Assembly: GCA_963588595.1 (NCBI GenBank)
Contig: CAVAIA010000019.1
Location: forward strand, 3,626-67,625
Direction: 5' to 3'
Length of the DNA: 64,000 nt
DNA from: Phoenicibacter sp963588595
GTDB lineage: Bacteria; Actinomycetota; Coriobacteriia; Coriobacteriales; Eggerthellaceae
The notes below the pieces were generated by a model. That model was not told where the DNA came from. It did no database searches and saw only the letters and a program-made list of their open reading frames with translations. The translations under genes and the position numbers were made by a program. Positions 18,246 to 27,996 of the stretch are shown here, piece by piece. Position 1 is the first letter of the stretch, and each line of letters begins with the position of its first letter.

Positions 18246-19328
18246 TTATTTAGATGCTGCATATTTATGATAACCGATTACAAACTCTTCGATGTCGCCA
18301 TTAAGAACTGAATTAGTGTCGGAAGTCTCAATGTTAGTCCTCGTGTCTTTAACAAGTTGAAATGGATATAAAACGTAATTTCTAATTTGAGACCCGAAAG
18401 ATGAGTCAACCTTTTCTCCTCTGAGCTCGTCTAACTCACATTCGCGTTTTTGTTGTTCAAGCTCATAAATTTTTGATTTTAAAACACTCATCGCTGCTTC
18501 TTTGTTTAAAAGTTGACTCTTCTCGTTTTGACAAGTCACAACAATCCCTGTTGGTATATGAGTTATCCTGACTGCAGAGTCTGTTGTGTTAACGCATTGT
18601 CCACCAGGACCTGAACTTCTATAAACGTCAACTCTAATGTCGTTTTGATCGATGTTAACTTCAATATCATCAGGCAAGACTGGCAAAACTTCCACACTTG
18701 CAAAAGTTGTGTGACGGCGTTTTTTAATATCTGTAGGTGAAATCCTAACGAGTCTATGAACCCCAATTTCACTTCTTAGCATTCCATATGCACATCTGCC
18801 AGCGATTTGAATTGTGACTCGATCCAAGCCTATCCTCTCGCCCTTGACTAAGTCTAAAACTTTATACTTCCAGCCTTTATTCTCACAATAATGAACATAC
18901 ATTCTATAAAGCATCTCAGTCCAATCTTGCGCTTCAAGCCCTCCTTGACCTGGGTTTATTGTCAAAATCGCATCTTCATGGTCAAATTTATGAGAAAACC
19001 AACTTTCAAGTTCAAGTCTTGCTAGAGCATCATTTAAACGTTTATTCAAATTTTCAAACAACTGTTCGCAACTTGGATCTTCCTCAGCGAGTTGAGCCGC
19101 ACAAACAACATCGTCATAAAGCTTGCATGCGTCAGCATAGGCATCTATCGTTTGTTGAACGTCCGAGATTTCTTTAGATAAAGCACTAGCACGCCTAGCA
19201 TCGTCCCAAACATCAGGCTTTTTAAATTCCTTATCAAGCTCGATTCTTCTAGCAAACAAATCGTTTATATGAGAACTTGCCCTGACCTCATCGAGTCTTT
19301 TCTTTGTCTCGCTAACGTCGTTAAGCGC
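18246..19328 (-). CDS. prfB: Peptide chain release factor 2
   Basis: 360 residues from the ATG at 19328, which overlaps the end of secA by 8 bases. Earlier in-frame starts lie inside secA and were rejected. The GGQ loop (SSGPGGQCVNTTDSAVR) triggers peptidyl-tRNA hydrolysis. RF2 terminates at UGA and UAA. There is no in-frame UGA near the start, so the common autoregulatory +1 frameshift is absent. The stop-codon tripeptide, usually SPF in RF2, reads SPT here (VRISPTDIKKRRHTTFA). UGA also encodes selenocysteine elsewhere in this window, so RF2 competes with Sec insertion at that site. Confidence 0.95.
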   Translation of the reverse strand, partial: ALNDVSETKKRLDEVRASSHINDLFARRIELDKEFKKPDVWDDARRASALSKEISDVQQTIDAYADACKLYDDVVCAAQLAEEDPSCEQLFENLNKRLNDALARLELESWFSHKFDHEDAILTINPGQGGLEAQDWTEMLYRMYVHYCENKGWKYKVLDLVKGERIGLDRVTIQIAGRCAYGMLRSEIGVHRLVRISPTDIKKRRHTTFASVEVLPVLPDDIEVNIDQNDIRVDVYRSSGPGGQCVNTTDSAVRITHIPTGIVVTCQNEKSQLLNKEAAMSVLKSKIYELEQQKRECELDELRGEKVDSSFGSQIRNYVLYPFQLVKDTRTNIETSDTNSVLNGDIEEFVIGYHKYAASK

Positions 19329-22110
19329 CATGACACTTCTTAAATTTCTTTCCGCTTCCGCATGGACATGGGTCATTTCTTCCGACATTAGCAAAGATAT
19401 CATCTTTATCTTTCACATAAGTGGTCGTTTTTCCCGTGTCTGGTTTAGGAGGAGCAGCTGCCCCTTGAGCTTGCATTTGTCTATTGATTCCGCTATTTAC
19501 AGAAGTTTCTTCTAGTGCTTGCTCAGGAGAAGAATAACTCATCTTCTTATCAACTTGGGTCTGTTGGTTATCAACGTTTTTGACAACATTATCAGCTACA
19601 GCGATTTGAATACGCAAAATAGTTTTAAGGTAATCATCATACATAGTTGCTGTCATGTTTTCAAAGGCATTGTAAGCTTCGTTTTTATATTCAACCAAAG
19701 GATCTCTTTGACCTATTGCACGAAGTCCAATTCCTGTTTTGAGATAGTCCATCTCGCTTAAATGTTGCATCCATCTGACATCAATCATGCGAAGCATAAC
19801 TTGACTCGATAAGTGTCTCAATCCTTCATCGCCAAGAACACTTCTCTTCTCATCGACTATTGAATTTAGATAATCTCCAAGATTGTCTAGAACAATTTGA
19901 GGATCGTCTTCATGTTCAATATCGTCTATTTTCCAGGAATTTCTTCCAGTTAAATCGCTTACCCAAAGCTCTAGGGCATCTTTGTCCCACTCGCTTGAAT
20001 CGTCTCCAAGCAAACACTCTCCAACGTGAGCAATGCAAGCGTCGTCGATGATCTCTGCAAGTTTTTCTGACACATCCTTGCCATCCAAAATAGCGTTTCT
20101 TTCTTCATATATTGCTTTTCGTTGAAGATTCATAACATCGTCATATTCCAAGACGTTCTTTCTTGCCGCAAAATGCATCGATTCAACTTGCCTTTGAGCT
20201 GACTCAATCGCCTTAGAGACCATAGAAGCTTGAATTGGCATGTCATCTTCCATTCCGCTTTTTTCCATCATTCTTGAAATGGAATCCATACGATTACCAC
20301 CAAAAAGCCTCATTAAATCGTCTTCTAAAGATAGGTAAAATTGAGTTGTTCCAGGATCACCTTGACGTCCAGAACGACCGCGAAGCTGGTTGTCGATTCT
20401 TCTTGACTCATGTCTTTCAGTTCCGATGACGCAAAGCCCGCCAGCTTCTAAAACCTTCTTTTGCTCTTCTTTACAAATTGCTTTAGCTTCATCGAATGCC
20501 TTTTTTCTAATCTTTTTGTCAGCGAAAAACTCGTTTTTCTCTCCCTCATCATCAAACTCAGGAGCTTCGGGGTCGTAGCCTTTTTCTCTTAAAATGTCGT
20601 CAGCTAAAGCCTCATCATTGCCACCGAGGATAATGTCAGTTCCACGACCTGCCATGTTAGTTGCTATAGTGACTGCCCCAACTCGCCCCGCTTGAGCAAT
20701 AATATGAGCCTCACGCTCGTGATTCTTAGCATTTAGGGTTGCATGTTCAATTCCTCTTTTATCAAGCAACCTTGATAACTTTTCACTTGTTTCAATTGAA
20801 ACTGTGCCTATTAAGCAAGGTTGACCGATGCTATTCCTTCTAGCAACGTCATCTGCAACAGCATTAAATTTCGCATCGATCGATTTGTAAACTAAATCGT
20901 TTTTATCATCACGTATAACAGGCTTATTCGGTGGAATCGAAAAAACAGGAAGCTTATAAATTTGTCTAAACTCAGCGTCCTCAGTCATTGCCGTTCCTGT
21001 CATTCCCGAGAGCTTATCATAAAGCCTAAAATAATTTTGGAGCGTTATAGTTGCAAGAGTTTGGTTTTCATCTAAAACCTTAACATGCTCTTTGGCTTCT
21101 ATAGCTTGGTGCAAGCCTTCAGAATATCTCCTGCCCTCCATGATACGTCCTGTAAACTCATCAACAATCTTGACTTCACCATCAACAACAACATAGTCAA
21201 CATCTCTCTTAAACATGAATTGCGCTTTTAGTGCTTGTTGGAGGTGATTTGGCAAAGCTCCCGTTGTGTCTGCATAAATATCTTCAATTCCAAGCATGTT
21301 TTCAACTTTAACAAGACCAGAGTCAGTCGTTGCGATCGTCTTTTTAGCCTCATCCATCTTAAAATCAACGTCTCTAATAAGACTTGGCATAACCGATGCA
21401 AACTTGCGATAAGTTTCTGCAGCGTGCATTCCAGGTCCTGAAATAATGAGAGGAGTTCTTGCTTCATCGATCAAAATTGAGTCAACCTCATCGACAACGC
21501 AAAAACTGTGCCCTCTTTGAACGCGGTCGCTTGCTCGTGTCACCATATTGTCTCGAAGGTAGTCAAAACCAAACTCAGAATTAGTTCCATAAGTGACATC
21601 GGCTTGATACGCAGGAATCTTTTCGCTTGGCTTCATTCCATTTTGAATCAAACCCACCTTCATCCCAAGCGCCGAATAAATTTTTCCCATCCACTCGCTG
21701 TCACGTTTAGCAAGATAATCGTTTACAGTAACTATATGAACATTATTCCTTGGAATCGCATTTAAATAACCTGCAAGAGTTGAAACTAGAGTTTTTCCTT
21801 CACCAGTCTTCATCTCGGCTATCTCTCCAGAGTGAAGCGACATTCCTCCTATGAGTTGAACATCAAAATGCCGAAGCCCAGTCGCTCTCCTCGAAGCTTC
21901 TCTTACAGTCGCAAACGCCTCACACAACAAATCGTCAAGACTTTCACCCTCATCAAATCGACGTCTAAATTCTTCAGTCTTGCCTTTAAGCTCACTGTCA
22001 GAAAGGGATTTGACACTGCCCTCTAACTCATTTATGCGAGCAACCTTCCCTTGATATTTTTTTAATTGTTTGCCTTCACCAGCAGTAAAAATCTTAGATA
22101 AAAAACTCAT
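19321..22110 (-). CDS. secA: Protein translocase ATPase SecA
   Basis: 929 residues. Motor motifs are clear: EMKTGEGKTLVS (Walker A), VDEVDSIL (DEAD-like Walker B), TNMAGRGTDI and the QLRGRSGRQGDPG motif of the second nucleotide-binding fold. The preprotein cross-linking, scaffold and wing regions are present. A C-terminal SEC-C zinc motif (CPCGSGKKFKKCH) can bind SecB or ribosomes. SecA pushes preproteins through SecYEG. It heads a run of minus-strand genes and overlaps prfB. Confidence 0.98.
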   Translation of the reverse strand: MSFLSKIFTAGEGKQLKKYQGKVARINELEGSVKSLSDSELKGKTEEFRRRFDEGESLDDLLCEAFATVREASRRATGLRHFDVQLIGGMSLHSGEIAEMKTGEGKTLVSTLAGYLNAIPRNNVHIVTVNDYLAKRDSEWMGKIYSALGMKVGLIQNGMKPSEKIPAYQADVTYGTNSEFGFDYLRDNMVTRASDRVQRGHSFCVVDEVDSILIDEARTPLIISGPGMHAAETYRKFASVMPSLIRDVDFKMDEAKKTIATTDSGLVKVENMLGIEDIYADTTGALPNHLQQALKAQFMFKRDVDYVVVDGEVKIVDEFTGRIMEGRRYSEGLHQAIEAKEHVKVLDENQTLATITLQNYFRLYDKLSGMTGTAMTEDAEFRQIYKLPVFSIPPNKPVIRDDKNDLVYKSIDAKFNAVADDVARRNSIGQPCLIGTVSIETSEKLSRLLDKRGIEHATLNAKNHEREAHIIAQAGRVGAVTIATNMAGRGTDIILGGNDEALADDILREKGYDPEAPEFDDEGEKNEFFADKKIRKKAFDEAKAICKEEQKKVLEAGGLCVIGTERHESRRIDNQLRGRSGRQGDPGTTQFYLSLEDDLMRLFGGNRMDSISRMMEKSGMEDDMPIQASMVSKAIESAQRQVESMHFAARKNVLEYDDVMNLQRKAIYEERNAILDGKDVSEKLAEIIDDACIAHVGECLLGDDSSEWDKDALELWVSDLTGRNSWKIDDIEHEDDPQIVLDNLGDYLNSIVDEKRSVLGDEGLRHLSSQVMLRMIDVRWMQHLSEMDYLKTGIGLRAIGQRDPLVEYKNEAYNAFENMTATMYDDYLKTILRIQIAVADNVVKNVDNQQTQVDKKMSYSSPEQALEETSVNSGINRQMQAQGAAAPPKPDTGKTTTYVKDKDDIFANVGRNDPCPCGSGKKFKKCHGA

Positions 22111-22209
22111 CGTTTAATGCCCTTACTTAAATAATAGAAATAATTAATTAAAGGAATATTTTACTACAAGCATATAAGACTTAAGTCACATACCTTACAG
22201 ACAAACCTT

Positions 22210-24837
22210 CTAATTGCTAATAATTTCCTTATACAAAGTTTGCATGTTTTTTGCAGGTGTTAAACCTAGTTCGCTTTGCATAAAACTCTTGCATTCAAAA
22301 TAAGTCGATATAGCTTCCGTTCTTTGGCATAGATATTTTTGAGCCTTCATAATTAACAAATAAATGTCTTCTCTATGAGGACTTAAGTGCTTTGCCTCCC
22401 TTGCAAACCAAAGGCAAGACTTTGCTTCGCCTGCGTTAAGCAAAGTTTCCCCTGCACTAACAAGCGCGTCTGCAAGCTTGTTTCTATACGCTCTTCTATA
22501 CACATCCAACCTTTCGTTTTTCCTTACGGTCGCAACTAATGGTTTTGACATGTGAGCAATAAGAGATACTAAATCTTCTTCCCAAGGGATATCAGGCGAC
22601 ATATTGAACGTTAAGTCAACGCATAATTGATTAAAGTTTTGTAAATCACTTCTGCAAATACACTCATTTAAATAATATCCCGCGCTATTTTTCTTCAAAA
22701 TTTCTTGACCCAAAGCTCTATTAAGTTTACCTCTCAAACCGCTGGTAACTTGGTAAAAGGATCTTATCTTAGTTTCGTCCTTGCTGCGCTTTTCTCCCCA
22801 AATAAAGTCTATTAACTCTTGTCTAGACGATTCTCTTCCATAATTTTGTGCAAGATAGAACAAAAACAAAACGTAATTTTTACTATGCATAACATCCGTA
22901 TCAATTGCCCTGTCAGCAATCTTTACGCTGCAAGTTCCAAAAAAGTTAAATTCGACAATATTACACCTCTTCTTAGAATTGACTAAATATATGTCAGTCC
23001 CGGCTCTATTCGACGTTCTATTGTCTAAAATTAAATCTTTTAAGTTGTAATTCTTATCATTCTCATCAATATTAAGAAGATCAATCGCAAGCCTTCTTGA
23101 TTCGTTTGAAATTAAATTAAGCCATTCGGCTGCATAACCCTCAATAAAGTTAACACAAGCATTAAGGGCAAACTCAAAATAGTAATTCTCTTCGTTAGTA
23201 GTTTTAAGGGCGTGAGACTCCTTGTTTAAAAATTCAATAATTTTCTTAAGATTTGAAGACGCTTTACTTGAATCATACTTATTATCAAAAACCTTATATA
23301 AAACTTCATCAATACTTGATCCAAGATCACAACAAGAAGATAAATCCTCAAACAGCCACGAAATAGCCAAATATAAAACATTTTTAGAAAGGAATTGCTT
23401 AGACTTAGGAGCGTTTTTAACGTTAATTATCTCGCTCTTTATTCGCAACAACACTTCAAGATAGCTCTTCTCTGAATTTTGAATATAGCCGCATAAAAAC
23501 CTTAAATCTGAATTGGTGAAAATGAAATTTTGATATACTTCATCTTTAAAATCATTTTCTCCCCAAGCAGAATAGTAGTCACGTAATTTTAGAAGAGCCA
23601 AAACTTTATCTTCTCCTTTGGCAATCCTTAAAAAGATGATTAGCGAAAGAATTCTTTGAGCGTAATTAGAAGAATGAGAATGCATTATCGAGTAATAAGA
23701 ATCAACTATGCATGGGTTATTATGATCATTGAAATTAATTAACGCTTTTAAGCACCTAACTTTATCTCTAATTGAGGCTGAAGTGCTTGGATTTCCTCTA
23801 AGCGCATATCTTAAATATGAGCTATTGTGTGAATTAATAAATCCTTTTGAATTTTCAACAATCCATTCAAATCGAGCGTCTTTTTCATAAAAAGAATAAA
23901 TAAACTCAAAAGCCCTTTCATAATTCTTTAAATTCAAAAGTTTTTGCGAAATAACCTCTAAAAAAGATCTGCTATTCTTCTTAAAATATTCATGAGCAAT
24001 TTCACTCAGGCAAAAATTCATGCCTTCCTTAATGTCAAAAATAGGCAACTTTGCACAATTAAACGTCATTGAATCAAGATCAATGCCCAGATGCGGGTAA
24101 GATTCTTTTAACTTTTTTAAAACAAAGTTGCTTTGTCTTTTCCCGAACATATCATATAAGTCGACAAACTTGCCAGATTCCAAAACATAAATCGTGAAAA
24201 TTATGCTCAATGCTTCTAACTTGTCTCCGTAGTTTTGCAATTGTGAGAACATACATTGAACATATTTCGGCTTAAAACAAAGACACATAACTCGAGTGTT
24301 TGCGCTTTCTGAATTTTCGTCATGCAAAAATGAAGGACTCTTGAAAGCAAGATTTTTTTCCGCATCGCTTAAAAGAAGCTTATTCGAGCTAATCGTGTAG
24401 AATCCTTCCTCAAAATTGTTCTTCGATTCAATTGAAGTATTTACAAGAACTTCAACCCCCTTAGACACAAGCAAATCTGTCAGCTCGAGAAATTTCTTTT
24501 TTCTTTTAGCATCCAAAAAGCAAACATCGTCAAAAACACATATATTGGGATAAGAATTTTTCTCAAAGACTTCATTTCTAATCACTTTGGAATCAAGATC
24601 CCTCAAAAAACATGGCGAGGAGCAATCAAACCAAAAAGTCTTCTTAAAATTAAACATCACTTTAGCATAAGCCGCACAAAGGGCAGATTTTCCATAACCT
24701 CCAGGAGCAACAATTAATCTTGGCAAATTTCTTTTTAAAGTTAGCTCACGAACAAGAGAGTCACGACTAAAACTAAATCCAGGAACACCTTGAGGATAGT
24801 TCCCATTGCACGCGCTCCTTTGAATAAAAGTTCTCAT
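22210..24837 (-). CDS. Large ATPase/SARP-type transcriptional regulator (BTAD)
   Basis: 875 residues. The N terminus (about 30-190) has a P-loop, VAPGGYGKSALCAAY, and resembles the STAND/MalT-type ATPase module. A long helical middle (about 200-620) shows no clear repeats. A PhoB-like winged helix (about 630-735; FNFFGTCSVKIADRAI, SRQELIDFIWGE) and a BTAD helical domain (about 745-870; ERLDVYRRAYRNKLADALV, HLSPHREDIYLLIMKAQ) form a SARP effector. Such proteins activate specialised pathways, usually with the ATPase as a ligand- or partner-dependent switch. The DNA-binding half is at the C terminus, opposite to the usual SARP order. It stands alone, with about 195 bp of AT-rich upstream DNA. 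Target genes cannot be read from context. Confidence 0.8.
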   Translation of the reverse strand: MRTFIQRSACNGNYPQGVPGFSFSRDSLVRELTLKRNLPRLIVAPGGYGKSALCAAYAKVMFNFKKTFWFDCSSPCFLRDLDSKVIRNEVFEKNSYPNICVFDDVCFLDAKRKKKFLELTDLLVSKGVEVLVNTSIESKNNFEEGFYTISSNKLLLSDAEKNLAFKSPSFLHDENSESANTRVMCLCFKPKYVQCMFSQLQNYGDKLEALSIIFTIYVLESGKFVDLYDMFGKRQSNFVLKKLKESYPHLGIDLDSMTFNCAKLPIFDIKEGMNFCLSEIAHEYFKKNSRSFLEVISQKLLNLKNYERAFEFIYSFYEKDARFEWIVENSKGFINSHNSSYLRYALRGNPSTSASIRDKVRCLKALINFNDHNNPCIVDSYYSIMHSHSSNYAQRILSLIIFLRIAKGEDKVLALLKLRDYYSAWGENDFKDEVYQNFIFTNSDLRFLCGYIQNSEKSYLEVLLRIKSEIINVKNAPKSKQFLSKNVLYLAISWLFEDLSSCCDLGSSIDEVLYKVFDNKYDSSKASSNLKKIIEFLNKESHALKTTNEENYYFEFALNACVNFIEGYAAEWLNLISNESRRLAIDLLNIDENDKNYNLKDLILDNRTSNRAGTDIYLVNSKKRCNIVEFNFFGTCSVKIADRAIDTDVMHSKNYVLFLFYLAQNYGRESSRQELIDFIWGEKRSKDETKIRSFYQVTSGLRGKLNRALGQEILKKNSAGYYLNECICRSDLQNFNQLCVDLTFNMSPDIPWEEDLVSLIAHMSKPLVATVRKNERLDVYRRAYRNKLADALVSAGETLLNAGEAKSCLWFAREAKHLSPHREDIYLLIMKAQKYLCQRTEAISTYFECKSFMQSELGLTPAKNMQTLYKEIISN

Positions 24838-25031
24838 AATGCATCCTTTCGCTTTTAAGGAAAATAAAATTCACGGGAAGATTATGATGAAACTATTAAT
24901 GTGATAGATCAAATTGAAAAAACAAAACAAAGAAACGTGTCAAATTCAAGTTAGAACGCTATTTACACAAAAAATTGTTAAAAATAACGTCAAAAGTTGA
25001 TAAAAAATATAGCAAATATTGGTGAAATATT

Positions 25032-25655
25032 TTAAAGAACATGTAGCGTCAATTTTTTAACCAAACTATTGTATATAGACAAAGTGTCAGGATGGAGAAG
25101 CCTGCGATTCAAAATTAACTTGACGGTCCATGCGCGATAAACTGCATAAAAGAGCTCTTCTAAGCTGACCTTTCCTATAAGAGAAGTTAGCTCATCAAGC
25201 TCCGGATAGCTCCTTGTTGGCTCAATTGCATCTGCAACATATAAAACCATATCCAGGTTCGACATATTTTGACATGCAATCGTGTGAACCTCAATAGCAT
25301 GCAAAATATCATCAGGGAGTTCAGGGATTTCTTTCTTCAAGGAAAAAGCTGCTGTTGGACCATGCAATAGCTTTGGCATATATTCGATAACAACTGGATC
25401 AATTTTTTTATCAAGCTTGAGCTTTCTTGCCTTCTTTACAACCTTTTTATTGCTCAAACACTTGTCCCAATCGTGCAAAGCACCAGCAAGCCTTGCTTTT
25501 TTTTCGTCTACCCCATACACTTTCGCCAACAATTCGCATGTCGCACTAACGCTTAAAATATGCTCAAAACGCTCACCATCAACTCTCTTTTTAACTCTAA
25601 GCAAAGTTGACTCATAAAAAGCATCACTATAAATGTCTACTGACTTAAAAGCCAT
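25032..25655 (-). CDS. yqeK: YqeK-type HD hydrolase (diadenosine tetraphosphatase family)
   Basis: 207 residues. HD-domain metal ligands are visible: His in FEHILSVS, the HD pair in AGALHDWDK, a downstream HGPTAAF and AIEVHT, and a final Asp in VLYVADAIEPTR. YqeK enzymes cleave Ap4A symmetrically and are nearly always encoded beside nadD, as here: the gene starts 19 bp after the obg-nadD stop. The usual third member of this cluster, rsfS, is not found downstream; the SARP-like regulator comes next. Confidence 0.85.
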   Translation of the reverse strand: MAFKSVDIYSDAFYESTLLRVKKRVDGERFEHILSVSATCELLAKVYGVDEKKARLAGALHDWDKCLSNKKVVKKARKLKLDKKIDPVVIEYMPKLLHGPTAAFSLKKEIPELPDDILHAIEVHTIACQNMSNLDMVLYVADAIEPTRSYPELDELTSLIGKVSLEELFYAVYRAWTVKLILNRRLLHPDTLSIYNSLVKKLTLHVL

Positions 25656-25674
25656 ATTAAAACCACTTTCCCAT

Positions 25675-27660
25675 TTAAACTAAATACCCTGCGTCAACTA
25701 AATAATCAAAAACACCATCATCTAGCAAAGTTCTATCGCACTCTCCTCTTTCGATGGACTCTTTCACTTCGCTAGAAGAAACATCAACACTTTTTGCCTT
25801 GACTATATCAACCTTAAACCCAGCATCGACAACCACTTGGGGAACTTCAAAGATGTCAACTCCAGGACGTGTCACGCAAATTATCCGAGCGTCGCGAGCA
25901 ATTCTGCTTGCATTTTTCCACAAAGGAAGTTCTGAGATTAAATCACTGCCTATAATTAAATAGAATTTTGCGTTAATCCCTTTTTCATCATATGCCTTCT
26001 TAAAATGCGCAAGCGTTTCTGATGTGTAAGAAATTCCACTCTTTTCTAGCTCGAAGTCAGAAACTTTAAATCCGTTATAGTTTGAAATCGCAATCTTTAT
26101 CATCTCTAAACGATCATAGGAACTAAAAGTCGACTTTCCTTTTTCACTCTTGAATGGAGATATGTTTGCAGGGACGAAATAAATTTCATCAAGCCCCGAA
26201 TGATCAAAAGCAGCCTTGGCGCAAGCTATATGTCCTTTGTGAATGGGGTCAAAAGATCCTCCAAAAATTCCAACCTTGACAACGTTTATGTCCGAGCTTG
26301 AATATAAATTAAATGAAAAGTCGCATATAAAAATCTCGTCACCATTTATAGCACCAGCTTCGAACAAAGAGTCTTCGACCCCTAACGCTTTGAAACGAGA
26401 TTGAAAATAGTCGACAGCTTCCTCGTTGTCCCAATCTGTTTGATAGATTAATCTCTCAACCTTCTTCCCGCTAACGCGCCAACCTTCATTCTCGCGCTTG
26501 ATCTTAAATGCATCATCACAAGTGTTTGTCTCATCATAAGAATAAACTACATCGATCTCTTCTTCCTTCATTAGCTCGTGCGAGCTTTTATCTTTTATGT
26601 TTGACAACAAAGAATAAACCTTTACCTTCAATTCATCGATGCCACGTTTAGTGATCGCGCTAACGCACACAACCTCACCATCTAAAAGATTATTCTTAGC
26701 GCTGCCACGCTCTTGTTCTTTAAAGTCGTCGAAAACCCTCTTCTTTAATCTCTCTAAATTACGTTTTGCAACATCATCAAACTCACACATATCAACCTTG
26801 TTTGCAACAACTAATCTTAATTTATTGCTTAACAAATTTGAATATTTCTCAAGTTCTGAATTTATAACATCATAGTCTTGGAGCGGATCTCTAGATTCAA
26901 AACCCCCTGTTATATCAACAACGTGCAATATTATGCTCGCTCTTTCAATATGTCTTAAAAATTCGTGACCGAGTCCTTTTCCAACGCTCGCCCCCTCAAT
27001 TAACCCAGGCACATCTGCTATAACAAAAGAATCGTCAAAGACCTTACAAACGCCTAAATTGGGAGTCAAAGTTGTGAATGGGTAATCAGCTATTTTTGGG
27101 CGTGCTTTGCTCATGCAAGCAATAATTGAAGATTTGCCGACGCTTGGCATTCCAACTAACGCGCAATCAGCCATAAGCTTAAGCTCAAGTTCAATTTCGC
27201 GAACCTCGCCAGGAGTGCCCAATTGCGCAAAAGCAGGAGCTCTTTTAACTGAAGTCACAAAATGCGTGTTTCCTAGCCCTCCTATGCCTCCGCTTGCAAC
27301 TATTAGTGATTGTCCATCCTTCTTTAAATCGCCAATAGTTTCACCAACAACACCACTGTGTGAGTCATATTCGTGAACAACAGTTCCAACAGGAACTTTT
27401 AAAATAACGTCTTCTCCACTCCTTCCAGATTTTTTAGATCCTTGACCATGCATTCCTCGCTCAGCTTTGAAGTGGTGGGTAAAACGATAATCGATTAACG
27501 TAGAAACATTTGAGTCGGCTCTAAGAACAATATTGCCTCCTCTTCCACCGTCCCCTCCATCAGGTCCGCCCTTTGGAACATGCGCTTCCCTCCTAAAAGA
27601 AACACATCCGCTTCCTCCATCTCCTGCCTTGACCTCTATGTGAACCTTATCTATAAACAT
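25675..27660 (-). CDS. obg-nadD: Obg GTPase fused to nicotinate-nucleotide adenylyltransferase (NadD)
   Basis: 661 residues from the ATG at 27660 (MFIDKVHIEVKAGDGGSG), where Obg normally begins. The frame is open 17 codons further upstream but that stretch is not Obg-like. Residues 1-~157 are the glycine-rich Obg fold, ~158-335 the G domain (GMPSVGKSS, DVPGLIEGAS, NKVD) and ~360-435 the OCT domain. After a short linker, residues ~458-661 are a complete NadD with the nucleotidyltransferase motif GIFGGSFDPIHKGH and ISPFKS. Obg is a ribosome-maturation and stress GTPase; NadD makes deamido-NAD. The two are often neighbours, but here no stop separates them. The fused gene follows rpmA. Confidence 0.93.
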   Translation of the reverse strand: MFIDKVHIEVKAGDGGSGCVSFRREAHVPKGGPDGGDGGRGGNIVLRADSNVSTLIDYRFTHHFKAERGMHGQGSKKSGRSGEDVILKVPVGTVVHEYDSHSGVVGETIGDLKKDGQSLIVASGGIGGLGNTHFVTSVKRAPAFAQLGTPGEVREIELELKLMADCALVGMPSVGKSSIIACMSKARPKIADYPFTTLTPNLGVCKVFDDSFVIADVPGLIEGASVGKGLGHEFLRHIERASIILHVVDITGGFESRDPLQDYDVINSELEKYSNLLSNKLRLVVANKVDMCEFDDVAKRNLERLKKRVFDDFKEQERGSAKNNLLDGEVVCVSAITKRGIDELKVKVYSLLSNIKDKSSHELMKEEEIDVVYSYDETNTCDDAFKIKRENEGWRVSGKKVERLIYQTDWDNEEAVDYFQSRFKALGVEDSLFEAGAINGDEIFICDFSFNLYSSSDINVVKVGIFGGSFDPIHKGHIACAKAAFDHSGLDEIYFVPANISPFKSEKGKSTFSSYDRLEMIKIAISNYNGFKVSDFELEKSGISYTSETLAHFKKAYDEKGINAKFYLIIGSDLISELPLWKNASRIARDARIICVTRPGVDIFEVPQVVVDAGFKVDIVKAKSVDVSSSEVKESIERGECDRTLLDDGVFDYLVDAGYLV

Positions 27661-27741
27661 AAACCATCGATTTCTAATATAACAAAAAAGCCCTGCGTTT
27701 ACAGAGCTCAAATGTTAAAAAATAATATAACTTTTGTTAAA

Positions 27742-27993
27742 TTAACTTACAGGAATGACATGCACTTTTCTTTTGTCTCCACGTGTGAATTTCAATGTTC
27801 CATCACACAAAGCGAACAACGTGTCGTCTTTGCCACGACCAACATTCTCACCAGGGTGGAATTTAGTTCCTCGTTGACGAACAATAATATTCCCAGTTTT
27901 TACAGCTTGTCCAGCGAACATCTTACAACCCAAACGTTGAGCCCTAGAGTCGCGACCATTTCTAATGGATCCTTGCCCTTTCTTATGCGCCAT
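27742..27993 (-). CDS. rpmA: 50S ribosomal protein L27
   Basis: 83 residues with the family start MAHKKGQGSIRNGRDS and the GNIIVRQRGTKFHPGENVG core. The N terminus begins directly with AHKKG, so it lacks the cleavable extension seen in many Firmicutes. L27 reaches into the peptidyl-transferase centre. It is 3 bp downstream of rplU and 81 bp before obg-nadD, the conserved rplU-rpmA-obg order. Confidence 0.97.
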   Translation of the reverse strand: MAHKKGQGSIRNGRDSRAQRLGCKMFAGQAVKTGNIIVRQRGTKFHPGENVGRGKDDTLFALCDGTLKFTRGDKRKVHVIPVS

Positions 27994-27996
27994 CTT

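Noticed and set aside
19329..19403. Longer N terminus for RF2 or a programmed +1 frameshift
   Set aside because: The upstream codons lie inside secA and are not RF2-like. No in-frame UGA or CUU-UGA slip site is present.
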